DNA of 32,478 nucleotides from Priapulus caudatus (Eukaryota; Priapulida; Priapulimorpha; Priapulimorphida; Priapulidae). The position numbers and the translations under genes are program-made. The stretch spans positions 105,858-138,335 of the forward strand of contig NW_014577608.1 in NCBI RefSeq assembly GCF_000485595.1, given 5' to 3'. Positions 1-9,271 of this stretch are shown here, piece by piece. Below the pieces are notes generated by a model. The model was not told where the DNA came from. It did not search any database and saw only the letters and a program-made list of their open reading frames with translations. Within the stretch, counting starts at the first letter, position 1. Every line of letters begins with the position of its first letter.

Positions 1-253
1 GATGTTTATATTTACCATTAGGTTAACAACTTGATATATTCTTATGTTGTGGCCGCTACCAGAACATCATAGCGTGCATGCGCGTAGATAAATGATTCAA
101 GTTCAGATTAAAGTAAGTTCCACGCAATAGGATTGTATATATCGGGCGCATATATTACTTATAAGTGCCACCTCCAAACTGGAGGTGGCTTTCCGTCATT
201 GAGATAGACGCGGCCGCAGACCCCATTACTGGGGTCTGCGTCGGCTCGGACTA
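1..253. other. Upstream flank with two perfect hairpins
   Basis: I see no exon here. Two short palindromes stand out. One at 167-189 has 10-bp arms (GCCACCTCCA / TGGAGGTGGC) around a 3-base loop. One at about 217-239 has arms GCAGACCCC / GGGGTCTGC around ATTA-like spacer bases. They lie just outside the fold-back element that starts near 254. They could be termini of a mobile element or structured RNA, but nothing in the sequence decides this. Confidence 0.5.
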
Positions 254-732
254 CACAAAGTGATGCACAGATTTCTGTGTATTATCAACTGATGCACAGA
301 CTTTCCGTATATCAAGGAATGATGCAAAAACCTTAACCCTACCCCTAACACACTTCGTGATACCTAAGCCTAAGGTTATACTTTATGACTTGGCAGTGGC
401 TACGGGTACGGTAGCCGTATCTTAATGTCTCGAGGCTACGGGTACGGGAGTCCATTCGCTTTCATACTTAACGAGACAAAGATGGCGGCGGTGGCGCCAG
501 ATTTCGAAATAACGCCTTGGGAAATAAATTCACGATTTGAGAGTTTAGATAAGCTAGAACCCTAACCCTAACCCTAACGCCAAAAAGGGGCTTCAACGAC
601 CGACGGCTACCGTACCTCCAGCCACTGCGTTATGACTTAGGGTTAGGGTTAGGGTTTTTGCATCATTCCTTGATATACGGAAAGTCTGTGCATCTGTTGA
701 TGATGCACAGAAATCTGTGCATCACTTCGTTA
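254..732. mobile_element. Fold-back (MITE-like) element with telomere-like repeats
   Basis: The left arm (about 254-418) is repeated in inverted orientation in the right arm (about 602-732). Shared landmarks are GATGCACAGA, TTTCCGTATATCAAGGAATG, ATGATGCAAAAACC, GCAGTGGCT and ACGGTAGCCGT, each read in reverse complement on the other side. The left arm carries about 34 extra bases (about 350-384) that include CACTTCGTGATACCTAAG, a direct copy of the sequence at the right end (723-740). Telomere-type repeats sit inside the arms (degenerate CCCTAA at 331-349, TTAGGG x3 at 637-654) and in the core (CCCTAA x3 at 560-578). There is no transposase ORF, so it would be non-autonomous. Class is unknown and target-site duplications were not resolved. 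Confidence 0.6.
477..500 (+). promoter_or_regulatory. YY1-like AAGATGGCGGC motif
   Basis: The sequence AAAGATGGCGGCGG at 479-492 matches the well-known YY1 core (AANATGGCGGC), which often overlaps start sites of housekeeping and mitochondrial ribosomal genes. It lies about 370 bp upstream of the first recognisable MRPL47 exon on the same strand, so it may mark the promoter or first exon. It also sits in the core of the fold-back element, so it could belong to the element. The reading frame opened by its ATG is only 27 codons long and does not look like a mitochondrial targeting peptide. Confidence 0.3.
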
Positions 733-858
733 TACCTAAGGTGCCTAAAGTAGATTTGCGCCCTGTGTAAGTGTAAAAGTTGCAATTTACTAAAAAAGCA
801 TGACTAAATATTTTTGAACTCTGAATATAGCATTTCACTGTTTTTAACATCTTCCTAG

Positions 859-956
859 TGTGAGTCGGAGAGGCTTTCATTCTTCATCTCTCCGTCAAGG
901 TCTGATGGAGTTCTTTGACAATCCAAAAGTCTATGGAGAAGATCAAGTTAAACATG
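859..956 (+). CDS. MRPL47: MRPL47 exon (presequence end and N-terminal domain)
   Basis: The acceptor is CTTCCTAG at 851-858 and the donor is GTAAGC at 957. The exon encodes [15 protein letters not shown] followed by [18 protein letters not shown]. Its last G forms a glycine codon with GC at 1273-1274, so the phases match. The FHSSS stretch is what one expects at a mitochondrial processing site (inference). Confidence 0.85.
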
Positions 957-2303
957 GTAAGCAAGTCCATGCCACTGAATTTAACTGTTAAACTACTTGC
1001 ATGTTAGTGTTACCCTCACTAGCAGCCCTACACCAATACTACAAAGCCTTGGGAAGTGTGGGTTAAACTGCATTAATTTTAACAATGCAGAAGTGCCATA
1101 ATAAATTTTATAACTTATAAGAGCTTACTATAAAAGCAGGGCCATATAGCAGGCCAATATAGAGTAGAAGTACTACAACTGCTCAGGATATCCTGTTAAA
1201 AACCATGCTATTGGCATAAACTACCAATAATTTATTATGTATTTTGTCCTTTTTTTTTTTTTACATCTTTAGGCAGGGCTTGGAAAATAGATGAACTTCG
1301 TATCAAAAGTAATCAGGATCTGCACAAACTTTGGTGAGTAAATGATCAAGTTGCAATCGTCAAGAAACAAGGGTTGTCTCAAGTTGTCATTTAACTAGAA
1401 GTTGATTTTGTGTTCTAGCATAGTTTCAAATCTTAGTGTCTCTATTTATCTTACAGGTTTGTCTTATATAAAGAAAAGAACATGTTACTGACAATGCAAG
1501 AGGAATGCAGAAGAGAGGCAGCATTGTTTCCAAGCCCAGAAAGAATAGACAAGGCATGTGTTTGTCACTCGTGACTATTCTAATCATCCGTAATTTACTA
1601 AGCAACACGTTTAAAAACTAGATTACAAAGCTGCATGGCAAAAACAGTGAATATAATATTACTAATAATGAAGGGAAAAATCTCCAGGTAGGCTGACTTT
1701 CTTCCTGAATGCAATTATACATGTTATACTCTAATTTAAATAGATGAGTAATTTTGTTTCATTGGGGAACTAGTGGAACATTGGCGAAATAGGATTTGAC
1801 AGTTCTTTTTCTCAATTACACTATCCATGTGGATGAGTGACAGCAGTATAGATTTCTAATTCACAATTTGAGGTTGGCTCGTTGAGTTGTATTGACATTG
1901 CCTGTCTTTCCTCTATGAGTCGCGTGTGTGGTGTGACTGACTATTCTATTATGTGTCCGGGCAGGTGGAGGAGAGCATGGAGAACCTGAATGCGGTTGTA
2001 GAGGAGCGAAACCACGCCTACAGAGAGCTGGAGGAGGGAGAGCAAGCCAACGTAGACGGACAGTGGCAGCATACACCGTTTGGTAGACTAGGTTACCGGC
2101 GTTTCAAGGAGTATCCGATACCGCCTTGGGCTAACGTCACACACAGGGCCATCAATCAACTGCCGCGACACGTCCCGGTGACGTGGAAGTATGGGGTTCT
2201 CCATAGAGAACAGGTTATTAGGAAAAATGCTCAGGCAAAACGGCGATTGCTCAACCAGAAAAAACGATTGAAGAGTGCGTTTCCGAATGCAGAGATGGAT
2301 TGA
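859..2303 (+). CDS. MRPL47: Mitochondrial ribosomal protein L47 (uL29m), partial, 4 coding exons
   Basis: This is the large-subunit mitoribosome protein of the uL29 family, which acts in the mitochondrial matrix. Coding exons are 859-956, 1273-1333, 1457-1553 and 1965-2303, with introns of phase 1, 2 and 0; exon 859 is entered in phase 2. The protein reads through family hallmarks: a [10 protein letters not shown] block, [20 protein letters not shown], and FPSPERIDK followed by [16 protein letters not shown]. It continues into a basic C-terminal tail, 112 residues in the last exon, with stop TGA at 2301-2303. The first exon, with the start and targeting peptide, is not located. The exon that begins at 859 reads [15 protein letters not shown], which resembles the end of a mitochondrial presequence. 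The third intron appears to be GC-AG. The gene converges on KIDINS220. Identification is from remembered family sequence and is strong over the central block. Confidence 0.93.
1273..1333 (+). CDS. MRPL47: MRPL47 exon (DLHKLW motif)
   Basis: This 61-bp exon lies between a polypyrimidine tract with TTTAG and the donor GTGAGT. It encodes [19 protein letters not shown] plus TG of the Trp codon that the next exon completes. The block aligns with the conserved RNA-binding N-terminal helix of uL29m. Confidence 0.92.
1457..1553 (+). CDS. MRPL47: MRPL47 exon (uL29 core), followed by GC donor
   Basis: This 97-bp exon (1 + 32 codons) follows CTTACAG. It encodes [20 protein letters not shown] and then [12 protein letters not shown]. 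The family junction Asp-Lys-Val places the end at AAG 1551-1553. The intron then starts GCATGT and not GT. The nearest GT, at 1557, would put the next exon out of frame. Confidence 0.9.
1965..2303 (+). CDS. MRPL47: MRPL47 terminal coding exon
   Basis: The acceptor is GGGCAG at 1959-1964. The exon is 339 bp: 112 codons plus TGA. It begins [20 protein letters not shown], contains [19 protein letters not shown], and ends in a Lys/Arg-rich tail ([20 protein letters not shown]). This matches the layout of uL29m C-termini. Confidence 0.92.
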   Translation: MEESMENLNAVVEERNHAYRELEEGEQANVDGQWQHTPFGRLGYRRFKEYPIPPWANVTHRAINQLPRHVPVTWKYGVLHREQVIRKNAQAKRRLLNQKKRLKSAFPNAEMD

Positions 2304-2414
2304 AGTGTCGGAAATTAAGTGTGTATAGCCTACGTATATTGACTACAGATAGGTTCACAGTAGAAGTAAATGTACGATTGTATAGGTATTTGTATCATAG
2401 TTGATAATCAGCTG

Positions 2415-2420
2415 AATAAA
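2415..2420 (+). terminator. MRPL47 polyadenylation signal AATAAA
   Basis: A canonical AATAAA lies 112 bases after the MRPL47 stop codon, followed by a GT-rich stretch near 2434-2450 (GTGTGGTCGTTTTGTT). This gives a short 3' UTR typical of the family. Confidence 0.75.
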
Positions 2421-3426
2421 GTGATCATTATAGTGTGGTCGTTTTGTTCATGAGCATGACCTTTTGTACGTTCACTCTTAATTAGTCATTAATGTATTCT
2501 CACCCGTTTCGAACTTACTGGGTCGTGGAAAGCAAAATACCATGCTAGACTATGGTAAAGAAATATATACATCTGTCACCTGGTTAGGACGCCCCTCCCC
2601 CCCTCCCCCCACCCCCACCCCACAGCTGCCAGATGTTGGTACGTTTTCCGTCAACTAAGCAACACATTTTCGTTTATAATCTACACAACTGCATGACGGC
2701 TGGAAGAGCCGTAACCGCGGCTGCATCTGTTCTCAGCACCTGTCGGGTATAGCCAGTAGTTGTCAGATGCTGATGAAAGGGGACTTCTTTAGTGTTTCCA
2801 TATCAATATACATCAATGGGTACTGGATCGGTAATATTATTGTTTATTGAAAACGCAAATTTCATTTAAATAAATAAACAATAGGCTTGATAAAATGAAA
2901 TATTTAAGTTTTGTAAGATTTCCTGTCAGTAAAATATGATAAATTGTAATACGAGTTGACTATAAAATTCAAAGGTTCAAGCAGCCCAAATTACAGATTG
3001 TTCACCATTCGCTTCCATGCAAATATACCTTTATATATTCGATTGATTTACATTTATTTGAACCGATGAATAGAAATACCGTTGATAAAACCTAGATGTA
3101 TACATGTTGGCAGATCTCCTGCTAGTAAAATGAGGACAACTTACGAAACGCTCTAGTACTAAATCGCAAAAGAAGAACGTGCAGCCACGTGTGCAGTCAC
3201 TGAAGACGCCATGTAACACAAAGATGGATGTGATTATAAGTACGTAACACACTGGGAAACACGTTGCAATGCACAACGTCAGAGAGCAAGTATGATATAT
3301 TGCACGGCTGTCCAAATCGGAACCAATAGTGATGGCACCGGGTTAACTATAGGGCCCACTATAAAAACCCAACCATAAATCTCAACGTACATTTGTCTGA
3401 TGCATAATATGTGTAATTTTCATGCC
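2421..3426. other. Convergent intergenic region
   Basis: This lies between the MRPL47 poly(A) site and the likely KIDINS220 3' end. A C-rich tract occupies about 2591-2622 and an AT-rich stretch about 2825-3060. I see no conserved coding segment. The short open frames here have no family features. Confidence 0.6.
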
Positions 3427-3436
3427 TTTATTTATT
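3427..3436 (-). terminator. Candidate KIDINS220 polyadenylation signal (two overlapping AATAAA)
   Basis: On the minus strand the sequence reads AATAAATAAA, two overlapping canonical signals, about 640 bases beyond the KIDINS220 stop. It is the first clear AATAAA I see downstream of the stop on that strand, implying a 3' UTR of about 650 bases that contains the CA/CG microsatellite at 3630-3706. Inference only. Confidence 0.45.
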
Positions 3437-3629
3437 TGTGATGCTGCGTGAAATGCGTGGCAATTTCGTGATGGGTTGGGCGATAAGAATAAATAAAGTT
3501 TTCCAATAAAAACGATGTGCTTGGAATCCTGGCAGCCCACAGAAAACCAGCGTGAGCTGGGGCCACGTGGACAACCTTGATGTTACCACAAGGTGGAACA
3601 CCGATGTATACATAGCTGCTCAGGAACCT

Positions 3630-3706
3630 ACACACACGCACACGCACGCACGTACGCACGCACGCACGTACGCACGCACGCACACACACACACACAAACA
3701 CACAAA
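3630..3706. repeat. CA/CGCA microsatellite
   Basis: A mixed (CA)n and (CGCA)n / (CGTA)n tract, probably inside the KIDINS220 3' UTR. Open frames through it encode only Thr-His or Val-Cys runs and are not genes. Confidence 0.9.
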
Positions 3707-4074
3707 CAGTGAACCTCCTGCTACAATTACAGCATCACGATCATGTGTTCCTAGTAAACGATGGCGATACAAATCTCTGCGATGAGATACACTGATGCAA
3801 CAATCGTTAACGCTAAAAGACCGTTACTTATTTCAGCGACACACTAATCCCAGGAATAATTTACTGCTTGGCAACCACCAGACCACTGTAACATTCCACC
3901 TCACGGAAGATGCTTGTGTTTCAGTATCGTGCTGGTTGCCTAGCAGCGGCATTAGTTGTTCCCAGGAAGGTGCGTGTTGCCTTGCTGCTCTCAAAAATAG
4001 TAACGATTGTCATGCAATCTACTTGCTTCTCTCCAATATATAGCAGTTGTCTAACAACCACCTCTCAGTCTATT

Positions 4075-5097
4075 CTAAACGACACTGCCTTGCAGCGCGT
4101 CCGGGGCAACATCGGCAGGTTGCCTGGCAACCAGCTCGCTGTGGAAGCTGCCGCTGACAGGGTCGACCTGGGCGCACATGAGAGCGGGTTCGTGGGTCGC
4201 GCACAGGCTGTCCGTGCTTCCATCCACGCACCGTAGGTGGCGCTGCCCGCCCTTCAGCATCTCATACGACATCGAGCGACCGACAGGTGGCGCCACCTTC
4301 GCGTCACCGCACCGTCGCACCTCGACGAATGCCGAGCAGGTCGGGTCATTCGCCGACGGTGGCCGCACGTCGGCGGGCCCAGCGGGGGCGGTCGTGTACA
4401 AGAGGGGGGACCCGGCAGGGGCGGTGGTATACGAGAGGGGGGACCCAGCAGGGGCGGCCGTATATGAGAGGGGGGACCCGGCAGGGGCGGTGGTATACGA
4501 GAGGGGGGACCCGGCAGGGGCGGTCGTATATGAGAGGGGGGAGCCGACAGGGGGGACGGAGGATGAGTCTGGGGACACGGCGGGGGTGAGGGAGCCAGCG
4601 TCGGGCGTCACCGTGGCCGTGCGCGTCGTGGAGGCGGTGTCCGGGGTGCTGGCGGGCGTCCCCGCCCCCGCCCCGCGCCCCTGCGTCGCTGACTCCTGCA
4701 TCTCCAGTCTCTCATCGAGGTCCTCCATGAGAGAGTCGCTTCGCGTGAAGGTGGCTCCCCCTGTGTGGTGCGGTGAGTGTTCAGCGACGAACAGCTTCAC
4801 CTTGTCGGCGAGTTTGTGCAGCATCTCGACGCTGTGCGAGGCGAGACTGTCGTGCCGGCTGAGAGGGCGCCGGTGTAGCAGCAGGTCGTCTTCGTCCAGA
4901 CTCGACGTGTCATCGTCGTCCTCCGTCTGGTAATCCCGCGCCGCGTGGCGCCCCCTGCCCCCGCCGTCGTCGTCGTCGGAGTCACGGTCAGGGTAGCCGC
5001 TCTCGGACGAAGCTGACGATGCAGCGCCACCTAGCAGCACCTCGAGACCGTCGTCGTCGTCGTCGTCAACGGCAACCGGCATGCTCAGCACCACCAT
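4075..5097 (-). CDS. KIDINS220: KIDINS220 terminal exon: acidic/Ser-rich tail with PDZ ligand
   Basis: The acceptor on the minus strand is CCTTACAG, just before ATGGTGGTG at 5097; the stop TAG is at 4077-4075. It encodes 340 residues. It starts with an Asp run ([13 protein letters not shown]), then Ser/Asp-rich acidic stretches, [20 protein letters not shown], and a possible amphipathic helix ([16 protein letters not shown]). A Thr/Pro-rich region with an 11-residue repeat follows. The protein ends ...GSVV, a class I PDZ-binding motif (Ser at -2, Val at 0). Vertebrate KIDINS220 also ends in such a motif, which supports both the identity and the stop. Most of the tail is low complexity and probably disordered. 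Confidence 0.85.
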   Translation of the reverse strand: MVVLSMPVAVDDDDDDGLEVLLGGAASSASSESGYPDRDSDDDDGGGRGRHAARDYQTEDDDDTSSLDEDDLLLHRRPLSRHDSLASHSVEMLHKLADKVKLFVAEHSPHHTGGATFTRSDSLMEDLDERLEMQESATQGRGAGAGTPASTPDTASTTRTATVTPDAGSLTPAVSPDSSSVPPVGSPLSYTTAPAGSPLSYTTAPAGSPLSYTAAPAGSPLSYTTAPAGSPLLYTTAPAGPADVRPPSANDPTCSAFVEVRRCGDAKVAPPVGRSMSYEMLKGGQRHLRCVDGSTDSLCATHEPALMCAQVDPVSGSFHSELVARQPADVAPDALQGSVV

Positions 5098-5229
5098 CTG
5101 TAAGGAGGCGAGAGAGAGAGAGAGAGATGGCGGCGTGAGAGAGAGAGATGGCGGCGTGAGAGAGAGACAGGTCATGTTACAGTATACATCGCAAGCAAAA
5201 CAAGAACACACACAACACATATATAATAC

Positions 5230-5296
<67 letters not shown>

Positions 5297-6471
5297 AAGG
5301 ATAGGAATCTACGGCAGCGTTGGTTTTGGTTGGACTCACTTTTGGTCGCCGTGACTAGTCAAGTACGTCACGTATCGGCACAAACCCAACGAGAATTGAC
5401 CGGGCCGTGACCTGTCAGAAACATGAGGTGGGGTCACCATGAAACGCCACCGCTATAAACCAACGAGAATTGACCGGGCCGTGACCTGTCAGACACACAC
5501 ACACATACCCCACACACACCCCTTGCCTGGACCATCCCATCAAGCCTCACATGCGAGTTAAGTAAACGGCAGTAACTTACCTCTCGGTCGCGAGGCGTCG
5601 ATCGGTCGCCATGGCGATGAGGAGGCTTGTGTAGATCGTCGTCGTCCTCGTCGTCTGACGAGTATCGGCTACCGTTGTCGGGGGTAACCTGCGACGCAGC
5701 ATCGACGGCCTCACTGTCGCTGCTAGCTCCCGACGATGTCAGACAACTGTTGTGTAGCACCGTGTGTAGCATGTTGCTCTCATGCTCCACCTGGTGGTAG
5801 GAACAAGAGGCGCACGCGTGGACATTAACCGTGCATCATCGTTCAGGTCGTTGATGTGTACTACTGATAAACTGTCAGAATCTGTCGCGCGTTAAGGTGA
5901 GGTTGGGATGTTGGCCTCACAAGCTTGTGAATGTGAACACCTGACATAGCATGTGAAGACGCACGCGTGCGTGTGGGTACCTGGCGTAGCATGGAGTCAT
6001 TCCGCAGCATGTTTGATCTAGCTGTATCAAGCCCCATGCCATCGTTATCTTCATCGTCAGCATCCGAGTCCTGTATTGTGTGACACGACGACACCGTTAC
6101 TATGGGAACGTCCTCCTGTTGCCGTGACAACTCCACGATGGTATTCAGCTCTGCAATAGCATTCGTTGATATTATACACACAATCATTCACACACAATCA
6201 TTCACATACGCACACACATGCACGCACGCACGCATACACACACGCACGCATACACACACGCACGCATACACACACGCACATACACACATACACACGCACG
6301 CACGCATGCGCGCACGCACGCACGCACGCATACACACATGCACATACAAATATATAATATGAAGTGGTTGCTAGAAGTGCTTACAACAGACGATGTAGAG
6401 AGAGCGTGACAATAACCCGCGCTCCCTCCGCAGCGCCGCGACAGATAGCACAGAGAGACAGACACGCTAAC

Positions 6472-6503
<32 letters not shown>

Positions 6504-6710
6504 CGACGACGACAAACCTACCCCCCGGCTGCTCAGGTTTTGTCAGCGTTGGATACTTTGGCACGGGTCGCATCAGATGTGGCTGCGGGCGGTCGGTGAG
6601 GTAGAACTTCACGTGGGGACTGTCGGGCGGCGCGTCGACGGGCGTGTCAGAGCCTGCCACACACGACGAGTATGTGTGTCAGAGCAGCAACTCACACACA
6701 CGCACGCACG

Positions 6711-6749
<39 letters not shown>

Positions 6750-9172
6750 AGAGGGGAGGGGTGCCCCTACGCTCTCTATGCCTGCCTGCACACGCACGCA
6801 CAACCTTGTGTGGCAGAGCAGCAACACCGATGTCAAACTCTACTAGCTGTACATTCTACTGCTAAGTAAAAACCTTAATATCAAACCACACTGGTTACTT
6901 TAACATGTTAACAACATCATCTGCTGGTTAGCTGAATCATCGATGACAAACTACAATGGTTAATCACTACACTGACAACAATGCCCTCTAGTGCCTACTT
7001 CTGACAATGACAGCACCATCTACTGGTTACTCGAGGAATTAACATCACATCTAATGACCGTATTGGCAGAGGCACACATATTTTACGTGAGTTATCACTC
7101 ACACAGGCTACTAATCCAGAGCCTGTGTGATGCGTGAGGTTACATTATATTAAGGTGAGGTTACGTTATGTTAACGTGAGGTTAGGTTATGTTAACGTGA
7201 GGCTAGGTTATGTTAACGTGAGGCTAGGTTATGTTAACGTGAGGCTAGGTTATGTTAACGTGAGTTTGTGTTATATTAACGTTAGGTTACATGTTACGTT
7301 GAGTCGCGACGTTGGCACACCTATGCTGATGTCTGCGCAATCTCCGGCGTGGTACTCTCTCTCCCGTAACGTCAGCACCAGCAGACGAAACATCTCCCAG
7401 TCACCAAAGTTCATTCCCATGACCTTCTTCAGTTCATCAAGGTCACACATGAGCAGCACCTTCAGTTAAGCAAGGGAGAGAGAATGCAATAAGACGGTGA
7501 CATCACACCTGCAGGGGTTAGTAGCGATGGTCGAGACACTTGATGATGTAGTTCTAGATAACGTGTTTGACTGAGTGCAGTAGTGAGAAGGGTAACAGAA
7601 ATAAGGGAACGGAACTATAAATAGGTAGTAGTAAGTATATGTTTAAGGTTGGGACGTGAGTCGATGTGAGACAGGGGGAGGGGAGGGGAGGGAGGGGGCA
7701 CCACGGTATGAGACAGGGGGAGGGGAGGGGAGAGAGGGGGGCACCACGGTGTGAGACAGGGGGAGGGGAGGGGAGGGAGGGGGTCACCACGGTGTGGAAT
7801 AGCTTACCTGGCCGTTGACGTTGTTATCAGCTATGAGTGACAGGTAATTCTGTAGGTTTGGCTGTGACACGGCCTCGACGTTCTTGAAGGCTTCACACAC
7901 CTCCTCCACGGTCATGCTGCTCAGACGCTTATCCGGCATCAGCTGCAGCGTGCCGCAAAACAATCGTTACCGTGACGATAACGAGAAACAACAGAAATAT
8001 AATAATTGCTGGTAAAATTATTGTTATGGCAATATGATGAAATAGCATCAACAAGTTGTTAGACAATCGCAACCATAGCAATACTGAGATGACAGAGTGC
8101 TCAACAAGCAATAAAACAATTGTTACCATAGCAACACTAAGAAATAGCGGCAACAACCAGCAAAAATATTATTACCACGGCAACACCACGAGGCAAGAAA
8201 ATTGTAAAATAATTATTACTCTGACCACAGCCTGATTAAATTAAGAATGAGACAGAATGACATCATAAAATCAAAATTATTTATCTGTCTTATATAACTT
8301 TATATGTTTATGCATTAATTTAATATCATGTTCATAATAAATGGGACCACTGTACGTATCAGTATATCAGTCCACGCACACCAGCACGTTATGTAAATAA
8401 GAGCAACAGCAACATATCCAAATACTATTTGCATCTTGAACCAATGTGCAAACTAACAACATGATGAGCAAACAAACAAAAAAGAAAACAAATAAATCCA
8501 GAATTAGCTTAGTCTGATAACAGATGGCGCTGCAACGTCACCGTGACAACGCGTTACCTTGAAGGGTAGCTTCTCCATGCTGCGAGCGTAGGATGCCTGT
8601 GGGGTCATGCTGTGCATCACCACCTCCGGGGGGTAGCCTGTCACCGGGTGCCCACACACCGGTGAGAACATCTATAACACCAGAAAGCGTGAAACTCCAA
8701 GCAGAGATTTCCCCCGATCTCTCAAAAAACATCACGGCCGGCGGAGATTCCGACTGCGTCGTTCGTGTAGTTTACGCAGAAATACAATGGTGTGGGGTTG
8801 TAGCGTGATCGAGCGTGCTGCGGCGAGTAAATTGTTTGCATGCAGTGGCATTGTGTATTGTCTGATATCTGTTATTCATTAGCCATTCTCAAGCATATCA
8901 AATCTCTATCATAACAAAACGTATAAATAAGGTGAAACCAAACAAATAACTTGATACTACAATGAGTGGTGCTTTGGAAAGGTAGTGGACTGATGAGAGA
9001 GGCGATGGTGCGTGCAGTCACAAGAACAGTGACAGTATTTCAGCAATGACAGAAGCAGCGAAATGGGGGAAACACCGATCACATGTAACGACTGATGAGC
9101 AACGTGATAACGAAGCAATGCTATGTAGGTCAATGTTCAGCGGTACCAAACACACACACACACACGCGCACA

Positions 9173-9226
<54 letters not shown>

Positions 9227-9240
9227 CACACACACACACA

Positions 9241-9271
<31 letters not shown>

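Noticed and set aside
482-565. ATG frame at 482 as MRPL47 exon 1
   Set aside because: It encodes 27 codons without targeting-peptide character, has no donor of the needed phase, and lies inside the fold-back element.
4178-4933. Plus-strand open frame of about 250 codons
   Set aside because: It is antisense to the GC-rich KIDINS220 terminal exon and its content mirrors the coding minisatellite. The minus frame has family features and a matching splice phase.
5098-5298. Minus-strand open frame extending the KIDINS220 terminal exon upstream through Leu-Ser repeats
   Set aside because: It is translation of the (AG)n microsatellite. A clear acceptor (CCTTACAG) at 5098 and phase agreement with the exon ending at 5581 mark it as intron.
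6203-6347. Thr-His and Val-Cys rich open frames in CA/CGCA tracts here and at 3630-3706, 6692-6744 and 9149-9280
   Set aside because: They are pure microsatellite translation, present on both strands and in several frames.
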